Made by a program: the position numbers and the translations under genes. Under the pieces are notes generated by a model. That model saw only the letters and a program-made list of their open reading frames with translations. It had not been told where the DNA came from and searched no databases. Below are positions 57,841 to 64,000 of a DNA stretch of 64,000 bases, in pieces (the stretch's first letter is position 1; each line of letters starts with the position of its first letter). The stretch comes from Thermodesulfovibrionia bacterium (lineage in GTDB: Bacteria; Nitrospirota; Thermodesulfovibrionia; UBA6902; BMS3Bbin08), in contig JAUXYI010000017.1 in NCBI GenBank assembly GCA_030694425.1, positions 1 to 64,000 on the forward strand. The letters are read 5' to 3'.

Positions 57841-58278
57841 ATGACCAAAGAAGAGCTTAAAGAATATTGTGATAATGAGCTGAAAAATATTGAGAAGGTT
57901 ATTGACGAACTCTTCACTATATTCAACCCTGAAAAGTCTGAATATTCCCTTGCCGAGCGCGCAGCAATCGCTACATTTATCGCAAATGTTTACTCGGGCA
58001 TTGAAAATATTCTGAAGCAGATACTTATGTTTGACAACCTCAATGTAAAAGATTCAGCCACATGGCATGAAGAATTGCTTAAGAAAGCGGCTGAACTTGC
58101 CATCCTGCCGAGAGACCTCTATCAGATTTTCACCCGTTATCTTGTCTTCAGAAACTCTCTTGTTCACACATATATTTTTAACATTAAGTTGGAGGAATTA
58201 AAGGTTTTAGCAAGCGCAATAAAGGATATTATAGAAAAGTTTAAATCAGAGGTTGACGAGTATATACAGACGATATAG
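57841..58278 (+). CDS. HepT-like protein (RNase toxin fold), without adjacent MNT partner
   Basis: 145 residues, all-helical. RNSLVHTY (about 107-114) fits the Rx4HxY motif of HepT-like ribonuclease and HEPN proteins, and the helix before it (LPRDLYQIFTRYLVF) agrees. In HepT-MNT modules the neighbour is a small nucleotidyltransferase antitoxin; none is adjacent here. It follows the phasin-like gene by 35 nt with a weak GGGG site, so may be in that operon. Activity cannot be inferred for sure. Confidence 0.72.
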   Translation: MTKEELKEYCDNELKNIEKVIDELFTIFNPEKSEYSLAERAAIATFIANVYSGIENILKQILMFDNLNVKDSATWHEELLKKAAELAILPRDLYQIFTRYLVFRNSLVHTYIFNIKLEELKVLASAIKDIIEKFKSEVDEYIQTI

Positions 58279-58387
58279 AATTAGCAACTCAAAATGTAAA
58301 AAGCAAAATGTAAAATTAAGGAATTTTTATTTATTTAAATTTGATTTCCTTCTCCACAATTTTTATTTTTAATTTTTAATTTTTGCA

Positions 58388-59602
58388 TTAACGTTTCAGT
58401 ATCTCCGGTTTTTTCCATAAGAGCAGGATTGTGCCAAGCAGGCAGAATTTTGCGCTGATTCCCAATGCCATTGGAGTTTCGACATAGGCAGCTAAACTGC
58501 CGACTGCAAAATTCCCTATGGTTGCCATGCCTAAAAACACCAGAGTAAAGGAACTCATCACCCTTCCCCTTAATTCATGAGGGACAGTAAGCTGAAGAAG
58601 GCTGTTGGCAAGTGCCACCTGGCTTATAGCGCCCCATCCAATAAGAAAAAGCATTGCGTAGGAAAGATAGGCATTAGTTGAAAGAGAAAATATAAGAAGC
58701 GCTAACGAAAAAATTATCCCGGATGCTGCAAGGAAAATGCCTTTTTTTGCAAAATCCCCTCTGATTGCAATGCTTATTGCTCCGGTAAATGCTCCTGCCC
58801 CTGCAAAACTCATCAATATTCCAAGTCCTGCAGCTCCTGTTTTCAGGATATCTCTTGCATAAACAGGCAAAAAAGTAATATAGGGAAATCCGAAGAAACT
58901 TATTATCCCCACCAGTATGATAAGAGTATATATTTTAGGCTCGCTAAAAATATATTTAAGCCCCTCTTTAAACTCTTCTTTAACGCTTACCTCTGAAGAT
59001 TTGCCCACATCGCTACCATTAAATTTCATTCTTACAAGAGCAATAATTGCAGCGAGAAAACTCAGTGAATTAATGTAAAAGCAAACAGCCACCCCAAAAT
59101 AACCTATGAGTATTCCTGCAATGGCTGGACCTATAATCCTTGCTCCGTTAAAAGCTGCTGAGTTAAGCGCAATAGCGTTCAGCAGATTCTCCTTTCCAAC
59201 CATTTCTATAAAAAAGGATTGTCTTGCCGGAATATCAAAGGCATTAACCGTACCTATAAGAAAGCCTATAACCAGCACATACCAGACAGTGACAATCTCC
59301 GTTGATACCAGGACTGCTAATATGAATGCAAATATCATTAGCATCATCTGGGTTGTTAGCAAGATTTTCCTCTTGGATAATCTGTCAGCAGCAACTCCTC
59401 CTGCTAACGTAAAAAGAAGTATCGGCATTGAAGATACTGAACCCACAAGCCCCAGATAAAACGGAGAATCGGTAAGTTTTAATACAAGCCATCCCTGCCC
59501 TGCAGAGTGCATCCAGGTGCCTGTAAGCGATATTATCTGGCCAAACCAGAAGAGTCTGAAATTTCTGTATGTTAGTGCTGAAAAAGGACGAAAAGATTTC
59601 AT
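58388..59602 (-). CDS. Major facilitator superfamily exporter (EntS-like)
   Basis: 404 residues with about 12 transmembrane helices. The start SFRPFSALTYRNFRLFWFGQ and GGVAADRLSKRKILL (loop 2-3 motif) with DIPARQSFFIEMVG are characteristic of the MFS_3/EntS group that includes siderophore exporters and macrolide efflux pumps. Substrate unknown; no siderophore genes nearby. No Shine-Dalgarno; a TATCAT lies 7 nt before the ATG, another possible leaderless start. Confidence 0.9.
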   Translation of the reverse strand: MKSFRPFSALTYRNFRLFWFGQIISLTGTWMHSAGQGWLVLKLTDSPFYLGLVGSVSSMPILLFTLAGGVAADRLSKRKILLTTQMMLMIFAFILAVLVSTEIVTVWYVLVIGFLIGTVNAFDIPARQSFFIEMVGKENLLNAIALNSAAFNGARIIGPAIAGILIGYFGVAVCFYINSLSFLAAIIALVRMKFNGSDVGKSSEVSVKEEFKEGLKYIFSEPKIYTLIILVGIISFFGFPYITFLPVYARDILKTGAAGLGILMSFAGAGAFTGAISIAIRGDFAKKGIFLAASGIIFSLALLIFSLSTNAYLSYAMLFLIGWGAISQVALANSLLQLTVPHELRGRVMSSFTLVFLGMATIGNFAVGSLAAYVETPMALGISAKFCLLGTILLLWKKPEILKR

Positions 59603-59681
59603 TGTAGTAATGATAACATATGCTTAAAACAGATAATCTCTAAATTGATTTAAAAACTGGCAGGATAAGGAGTTTTTGAAA

Positions 59682-60080
59682 CTATAATTTTTTAAGTTTT
59701 AATCCTTTAAGAATATCCATCTCAGGGTCTTTATGAACAAGCGTAGTTCCTGTTTTTTGGGCTGTAGCTGCAACCCATGCATCTGCTACAGAAAGAGAAT
59801 TTGTTGCCTTTATGGCAGCGGCTCTTAAAAGTAAGTCTTCATCATGAGTAACTTCTTTAACCGGCAGATTTCTTAGCATTATATAAGCTTTTTTCCCTGT
59901 TTCTTCATCGGAAAGTTTCCATGTTCTGTAAAGGATTTCCATATAACTCATAAAAGAGACGTAAACTGTTATCTCTTGCTTTTTAGCCTTAGAAAGAATA
60001 AGTGATATCTCGTCTTTACCTTTTTCTCCTAAAAAATAAGCCATAATTGCTGAGGTGTCCAAGGTGTATGATTCTTTCAT
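59682..60080 (-). CDS. vapC: PIN-domain toxin VapC
   Basis: 132 residues. YTLDTSAIMAYFLGEKG gives the first Asp, VSFMSYMEILYRTWK the Glu, and SLSVADAWVAATAQKTG the late Asp. Complete PIN fold and predicted ribonuclease. Its ATG lies 2 nt after the stop of an AbrB-type antitoxin, typical of a VapBC/MazE-like pair. Confidence 0.92.
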   Translation of the reverse strand: MKESYTLDTSAIMAYFLGEKGKDEISLILSKAKKQEITVYVSFMSYMEILYRTWKLSDEETGKKAYIMLRNLPVKEVTHDEDLLLRAAAIKATNSLSVADAWVAATAQKTGTTLVHKDPEMDILKGLKLKKL

Positions 60081-60082
60081 AT

Positions 60083-60322
60083 TTATCCCTTCTTAGACTC
60101 TTCTTTCCTTTCTTGTCGTCTGTCCTCAATAAATTTTTTGAAGTCAAGGCTTCCCTTCAAAGCCCCTTCAAATGCCTTAACAGTATCTTTTGGTATAGGA
60201 ATTACTTTAATTACATTACCCTCCACTACCCATTCGATTTTAGAGTCGGCACTTAGATGAAATTTTTTTCTTATTTTAGCCGGGATTACCGTCTGTCCTC
60301 TTTCTGTTAAAGTGGTTCGCAT
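60083..60322 (-). CDS. AbrB/MazE-type antitoxin
   Basis: 79 residues: MRTTLTERGQTVIPAKIRKK is the swapped-hairpin AbrB DNA-binding motif, followed by LSADSKIEWVVEGNVIKVIP and a basic, Glu-rich tail. Should bind its own promoter and the PIN toxin just downstream. A GGAGGG ribosome-binding site precedes the ATG. Confidence 0.9.
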   Translation of the reverse strand: MRTTLTERGQTVIPAKIRKKFHLSADSKIEWVVEGNVIKVIPIPKDTVKAFEGALKGSLDFKKFIEDRRQERKEESKKG

Positions 60323-60398
60323 ATTTTACCCTCCATATAAATTTGCTTTTTATTAATTTTACAATACACTTAGTCATTTAGCAAGTTTTTTAAAATTT

Positions 60399-60503
60399 TA
60401 CAAGATAAAAATAATTTTGACTTGTTTTTTAGTGGGATACAACAAAAAGGGCGTTAAGAAATTCCCTGATGCCTGTGGGTTGTAAGGATTCAAAACGGGT
60501 TTG
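60399..60503. repeat. Left copy of a 105-bp direct repeat
   Basis: Begins tacaagataaaaataatttt and ends ggattcaaaacgggtttgg. The copy at 61912-62016 is about 90 percent identical by eye. The two enclose a decayed PIN gene, its partner and a VapBC module. The rest of the 60323-60691 gap has no gene that I can support. Confidence 0.8.
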
Positions 60504-60691
60504 GTAATCTTTGTATCACTCGTTTTGTAAATTCTTTTAATCAAGACTGGGACTCTGTTTGGGGAGGTTAATAGAAGAGGGAAAACAATTGAAGGGGGCG
60601 ACTGATATTTCAAAAGCCTGTTATAACATGCCCCCTTTCCCCTAACTAAACCAACGTCTGCAAGAAGAAGTGAAAAAAGGTATAATTAACT

Positions 60692-60838
60692 ATGCGAATT
60701 TATTGTGATATGAATATATACAACAGGTGTTTTGATGATCAAGGTCAGTTGCGGATAAGAGAAATCGGTTTAAAAATAAAGCCAATTAATCCTATAGATT
60801 TAATCAGGAAGGAGGTAATAAAAGATGCAGAAAGTTAA
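60692..60838 (+). pseudogene. PIN-domain gene with internal in-frame deletion
   Basis: 48 codons: MRIYCDMNIYNRCFDDQGQL is the start of a well-known PIN group (first Asp present), but after about 25 residues it jumps to KINPIDLI-like sequence (IKPINPIDLIRKEVIKDAES), which resembles the extreme C-terminus of such proteins. The 90-100 residues with the other catalytic acids are absent. A TATAAT ends 5 nt before the ATG. The downstream partner overlaps it. Confidence 0.6.
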
Positions 60839-61043
60839 AAATGATTTGGAGATAAGGAATCTAGGCATGAAGAGTCTTATAGATACATTGGGCTACGCAG
60901 GTATGGTGAGATTTTTGAGACAGTTTACAAAAGGTGGCAGCGACTACCTTGAGCTTCAGGAAAAGATATTTAAAGGAATGAGTGTTGATGAAATATTTGA
61001 AAAAGCGAAAAAGCATCATGAAGGAAAACAGAGAAAAAGATAA
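60825..61043 (+). CDS. Small partner protein of a PIN module (putative antitoxin)
   Basis: 72 residues: IRNLGMKSLIDTLGYAGMVR, FLRQFTKGGSDYLELQEKIF, then SVDEIFEKAKKHH. Small proteins with this LG..GMVRFLRQF pattern commonly pair with PIN genes; the antitoxin role is inferred. A strong GGAAGGAGG site supports the ATG at 60825. It overlaps the 3' end of the decayed PIN gene by 14 nt. Confidence 0.7.
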   Translation: MQKVKNDLEIRNLGMKSLIDTLGYAGMVRFLRQFTKGGSDYLELQEKIFKGMSVDEIFEKAKKHHEGKQRKR

Positions 61044-61180
61044 CGCCGAACCAGAGACTCTGTTTGGGGAGATTAAGAGGATGAGGGAAGGTGGTTTATG
61101 GTGCTTGGGAAGAAATAATATGGGATGTGTCCCTTTTAAGACACCTTTTAAGACATTTAAGCAGATTACTTCAACCTGCG

Positions 61181-61570
61181 CTATCTTTCATAGCTGTATA
61201 TCATAAGGTCTTCTGCTGGAAAGTGTTTTTCATTGTTTGTTACGAGTATGAGATGTTTTTTTATAGCAGTAGCAGCAATAAGTACATCAGGGGCACTTAA
61301 GGTAATACCTTTTTTTGAATATTTCCTCTTTAGTTCACCTGCAAGGTTTGCAATCTCTCTATCAATCTCATAGCATTCAAGGCTATTCAGGAATTCATCA
61401 GTTGCTGTCTTTTCCTTATCCTTCATCCCTGCATACACTTCCACTATGTTTATAGGGCAGCAGCATAACAGCCCGCCCTCATTGCAAAATTCTTCTAATA
61501 GTTCTGGAACACTACTTTTATCTCTGAGATAATCAATAATTGCAGTGGTATCAAGAAGATAATCAGGCAA
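61181..61570 (-). CDS. vapC: PIN-domain toxin VapC
   Basis: 129 residues. YLLDTTAIIDYLRDKSS provides the first Asp, CPINIVEVYAGMKDKE the Glu, and LSAPDVLIAATAIKKH the third acid. Complete PIN fold. It starts within the last codons of its antitoxin gene (8-nt overlap), as in coupled VapBC operons. Confidence 0.93.
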   Translation of the reverse strand: MPDYLLDTTAIIDYLRDKSSVPELLEEFCNEGGLLCCCPINIVEVYAGMKDKEKTATDEFLNSLECYEIDREIANLAGELKRKYSKKGITLSAPDVLIAATAIKKHLILVTNNEKHFPAEDLMIYSYER

Positions 61571-61835
61571 GTTTTTTCCTCAGCATTTTTTCGTCTTCAT
61601 CTCTTAATTTTCTGACCCACTTATAAGTGCCTTCCTTGCCTGTCAGCTCAGGATGGTCAGCATCCTTCCATGTTCCTTTGAATTTTTGAATTATAGAAAG
61701 CTGTTTTACTCTCTTTAATTCTTTTTTTGCAGCGCCGGCTATGAAACTGCTCCTCTTTTTTTTACCGATAAGCCTGTCTATCTCTTTTACTATATCTTCT
61801 TCAATGATTACATGCGCTCTTGCTTTAGTACCCAT
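61563..61835 (-). CDS. VapB-type antitoxin
   Basis: 90 residues: RAHVIIEEDIVKEIDRLIGK then KRSSFIAGAAKKELKRVKQL, a ribbon-helix-helix DNA-binding N-terminus, with a tail TWKDADHPELTGKEGTYKWV that fits the toxin-wrapping part seen in such antitoxins. AAGGAG lies upstream of the ATG. Operon with the PIN toxin below. Confidence 0.9.
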   Translation of the reverse strand: MGTKARAHVIIEEDIVKEIDRLIGKKKRSSFIAGAAKKELKRVKQLSIIQKFKGTWKDADHPELTGKEGTYKWVRKLRDEDEKMLRKKLA

Positions 61836-61911
61836 ATTTAATCTCCTTGTTAATTACAAAGTCACACTATAAGTTAACTAAATTTTAGTTATTTGTCAAT
61901 TTTTACTGTTT

Positions 61912-62016
61912 TACAAGATAAAAATAATTTTGACTTGTTTTTTATGTGGATAAGACAAAAAGGGGGTTAAGAAATCCTCTGATGTCTGTGGTTTGTGAGG
62001 ATTCAAAACGGGCTTA
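61912..62016. repeat. Right copy of a 105-bp direct repeat
   Basis: Same sequence as at 60399-60503 with about ten differences. It lies immediately upstream of the VapBC module at 61181-61835 (minus strand) as the left copy lies upstream of the module at 59682-60322. Confidence 0.8.
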
Positions 62017-62041
62017 GATTTATCCTTCTTTATAGCATACA

Positions 62042-62257
62042 CTACAGAATTTTCAACCTTCTTCTCCTGTCCCCTACAGGGATAAAATTGTTTTTTTCTT
62101 CTTCTTTCATTTTCTTTAATCCAAGATCTATGAGGATTTCCCTTTCCTCTTTATCCCTTTTAATCCTCTTCCTATATTTTCCAAAACCAAGCCTGTCTTT
62201 TAAGACAAGAAAATCTACCGGAGACATATCTTTATATTTTTTCGTTCTTAATTTCAT
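62042..62257 (-). CDS. Small basic hypothetical protein coupled to the nucleotidyltransferase
   Basis: 71 residues, very rich in Lys, Arg and Glu (MKLRTKKYKDMSPVDFLVLK...). No family recognised. Its ATG overlaps the stop of the nucleotidyltransferase gene (ATGA), so the two are translationally coupled and may form a toxin-antitoxin-like pair. Confidence 0.6.
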   Translation of the reverse strand: MKLRTKKYKDMSPVDFLVLKDRLGFGKYRKRIKRDKEEREILIDLGLKKMKEEEKNNFIPVGDRRRRLKIL

Positions 62258-62820
62258 TGCTCAGCCTTTCTTTTTAATTCTAAAAGCTCTGATAGAATAT
62301 TATTTTCAGTGATTACAGCTTTTTTTTCCAGATAGAGCCAGTCTATTTCCCCTGTATATCTCCTTATAAGCAATTCTGCCATCTCGCAGTCTATTTCTGA
62401 TTTCCAGTATTTACATGCATTCAGGCGGTCTATTATCAGATCTTCTATCCCGATAATCTTGCATTGAAGGTCTTCTGCAAGCTCAACAATCTCAACAGGA
62501 GAATCTTCTCCAATTAGTACCGATGATGGAACCTCTATAGCCATTTTCAACCCCTCATTAACCCAGTACCTCCCCTGTTTTTTAAATCCTATACCTTTTA
62601 AAACAGCATCTAACGCTTCTCTGTCAGCATAAGCCAAATCTATATCTGCTGTGAAATAAACTTCTCTTGAGTAGTAGGATAAGGCACAGCCACCTATAAC
62701 TATGGGGACATTTTTACCCTTCTGCTCAAGTAGATTAGTTATCAACGCAACCATTAGAAGCTGCCTCTTTAAAGGAGATTCCATCTGCCTTATTTTCTCA
62801 AGTATTTCATTGGTATTCAT
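62254..62820 (-). CDS. Nucleotidyltransferase-fold protein (DUF6036/AbiEii-like)
   Basis: 188 residues. IVIGGCALSYYSREVYFTADIDLAYAD (residues about 40-66) has the GG...DxD layout of the pol-beta nucleotidyltransferase fold, and the remainder is helical with IGIEDLIIDRLNACKYW, common in the DUF6036 and AbiEii groups. Proteins of this kind are often parts of toxin-antitoxin or abortive-infection modules. The partner would be the coupled small basic gene. Substrate unknown. Confidence 0.75.
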   Translation of the reverse strand: MNTNEILEKIRQMESPLKRQLLMVALITNLLEQKGKNVPIVIGGCALSYYSREVYFTADIDLAYADREALDAVLKGIGFKKQGRYWVNEGLKMAIEVPSSVLIGEDSPVEIVELAEDLQCKIIGIEDLIIDRLNACKYWKSEIDCEMAELLIRRYTGEIDWLYLEKKAVITENNILSELLELKRKAEQ

Positions 62821-63030
62821 AACTTAAATAATAACAACTCTTTAATGTTACTACAAGAGGAAATAGATGAAGACTTGGTTCTTTATTTACTTTTATGAAG
62901 ATTTAAAGAAAGAAGAATTAGGAATAACTGCTTCTAACTGCAAATATCATTTTTTAAATAATTACCATACATTGTTAGGTAATATCAAAATAAACGATTC
63001 TTTTAATCTTTTTATGCTCATTCTATATGG

Positions 63031-63036
63031 TATAAT
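63031..63036 (+). promoter_or_regulatory. -10 box of the binding-lipoprotein gene, predicted leaderless
   Basis: TATAAT ending 7 nt before the GTG at 63044. No clear -35 and no Shine-Dalgarno. Confidence 0.45.
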
Positions 63037-63043
63037 TTTATCC

Positions 63044-63964
63044 GTGAAAATAATCAGGGGTTTTATCTTTTTTAACATTCTACTCTTAATTGTCAGTCTT
63101 TCTTCCTGCCAGCAATCCCCCCCTCAGCACGACAATAAAAATAATCCCCCCATCCCTCCTTTACTAAAGGGGGGTTCAGGGGAAAGAAAACTTAAAGTCC
63201 TCACAACAATTGCGCCGCTTTACAGCTTTACCAAGAATATTACAGGAGACCTTGCAGATATTGATAATCTCCTGCCTTCAGGCGTTGGTCCGCATGAATA
63301 TTCTTTCAGTCCTCTGGATGTAAAAAAAATTACAGGGGCAGATGTTCTTATAAAAAATGGCGTTAATCTTGAAAGCTGGATGGATAAATTAATAGCATCT
63401 GCTGGCAAGGAAAAGCTAATTATAGTGGACACAAGTTCAGGCGTAAAGATTATGAATAATGACCCTCATATATGGCTTTCTCCAAAAAATGCTATTATTC
63501 AGGTGGAAAATATTACAAATGCACTGGTAAAAACAGACCCCGGGCACAGTGAGGCGTATAAAAACAATGCGGAAAACTATATTCAGCAGCTTAAGACACT
63601 TGATAAAGAGATACAGGAAGAGGTCAATAAATTGAAGCAAAAAGAATTTGTTGCTTTTCACTCTGCATTTTTGTATTTTGCAAAGGATTACGGACTTAAA
63701 CAGGCAGCCGTGATTCAGGAGTATCCTGAAAAAGAGCCGTCTCCGAAACATATTGCATCTGTTATAGATACAATAAGAGCTGCTGGCATCAAGGCTATTT
63801 TTTCAGAGCCGCAAATTTCCCCTAAGATAGTGGAAGCAATTGCAAAGGATTTAAACCTGCGGGTTTACAGCCTTGACACTCTGGAAACCGGAGCGCCCTA
63901 TCCTGAATGGTATGAAGATAAAATAAGGGCGAACCTTGAAGTATTTAAAAAGGCATTAAATTGA
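63044..63964 (+). CDS. Metal ABC transporter substrate-binding lipoprotein (ZnuA/TroA-like)
   Basis: Binds Zn or Mn outside the membrane and delivers it to an ABC importer, whose other genes would lie beyond the right edge. A signal peptide with a lipobox (ILLLIVSLSSCQQ) starts at the GTG at 63044. Metal ligands follow the family: GVGPHEYSFSP, NDPHIWLSPKNA, FVAFHSAFLYFAKDYGL and IFSEPQISPKIVEAIA. The His-rich loop of ZnuA is absent. The linker after the lipobox (NNPPIPPLLKGGSGERK) is read from a dispersed ctttactaaaggggg repeat. About 306 residues. Confidence 0.9.
   Translation: MKIIRGFIFFNILLLIVSLSSCQQSPPQHDNKNNPPIPPLLKGGSGERKLKVLTTIAPLYSFTKNITGDLADIDNLLPSGVGPHEYSFSPLDVKKITGADVLIKNGVNLESWMDKLIASAGKEKLIIVDTSSGVKIMNNDPHIWLSPKNAIIQVENITNALVKTDPGHSEAYKNNAENYIQQLKTLDKEIQEEVNKLKQKEFVAFHSAFLYFAKDYGLKQAAVIQEYPEKEPSPKHIASVIDTIRAAGIKAIFSEPQISPKIVEAIAKDLNLRVYSLDTLETGAPYPEWYEDKIRANLEVFKKALN
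63144..63183. repeat. Dispersed hairpin repeat translated in a lipoprotein linker
   Basis: ccccccatccctcctttact and aaaggggggttcagggg form the arms. The same core is non-coding at 34811-34860. In frame here. Confidence 0.8.
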
Positions 63965-64000
63965 TTTCACAGATAAAAAAATCGGAGTAATCATATATAA

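Noticed and set aside
60982-61206. 74-codon plus-strand frame after the PIN partner gene
   Set aside because: Overlaps the partner gene in another frame and then the 3' end of the opposite VapC; no ribosome-binding site.
1-64000. tRNA or rRNA genes
   Set aside because: I looked for T-arm and CCA-type signals and rRNA segments in the gaps and saw none; a covariance-model scan would be decisive.

Overview
The window reads as chromosome from a low-GC, Gram-negative-type, free-living bacterium. It encodes a full division and cell-wall (dcw) cluster, an outer-membrane beta-barrel, a lipoprotein, a type IV pilus retraction ATPase and a HAMP-GAF-GGDEF signalling protein. Gene content and the recA-pilT-recX-alaS order fit Nitrospirota (Thermodesulfovibrionia-like) best, but that is inference from general resemblance. 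No rRNA or tRNA gene and no CRISPR array was seen.

Layout. 1-5.4 kb is a small defence island: an S23-type four-helix protein (cut by the window edge), two unrecognised proteins, a 30-residue remnant of a second type IIG enzyme and a complete type IIG restriction-modification enzyme. 5.5-13.9 kb is housekeeping: transaldolase, FmdB-type zinc ribbon, secreted thermonuclease, ScpA, alanine dehydrogenase, a YVTN beta-propeller, creatininase-family protein and ProRS. 14.2-19.5 kb holds a diguanylate cyclase and then an accessory patch (beta-barrel and papain-like peptidase) bracketed by two broken toxin-antitoxin loci. 19.5-38.5 kb is the dcw cluster on the minus strand: mraZ-rsmH-ftsL-ftsI-murE-murF-mraY-murD-ftsW-murG-murC-murB-ddl-ftsQ-ftsA-ftsZ, driven by a near-consensus promoter with MraZ-type boxes. 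38.9-44.9 kb holds xerD, rsmA, marC, a thioesterase, NUDIX, miaA and a glycosyltransferase. 45-48.5 kb is accessory again: HicAB, a nuclease flanked by inverted repeats, and an AAA/DUF4143 protein. 48.6-58.3 kb holds OsmC, pgpA, thpR, recA, pilT, recX, VapBC, alaS, a phasin-like protein and a HepT-like protein. 58.4-64 kb holds an MFS exporter, three PIN/antitoxin loci, a nucleotidyltransferase and a zinc/manganese-type binding lipoprotein.

The most unusual property is the repeat load. Heptanucleotide tandem repeats sit in frame inside ddl, murC, murD and murE, and related heptad tracts fill many gaps. Elements of about 130-160 bp with terminal inverted repeats sit between genes, and some wrap a second dispersed palindrome. 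Palindromes also supply a start codon (papain-like peptidase), extend a reading frame (miaA) and lie in frame in a beta-barrel and a lipoprotein linker.

A second pattern is initiation. At seven intact genes a TATAAT-like box ends 6-8 nt before the start codon, which predicts leaderless mRNAs. Two further genes (a PIN toxin and pgpA) have no canonical start codon where the family requires one. A third pattern is that several toxin-antitoxin modules abut 5' stubs of other genes that still keep promoter or ribosome-binding site, which looks like insertion or deletion scars. I found no convincing wholly new multi-gene system. The best candidates for one are the 571-5348 defence operon and the nuclease at 45947-46801.
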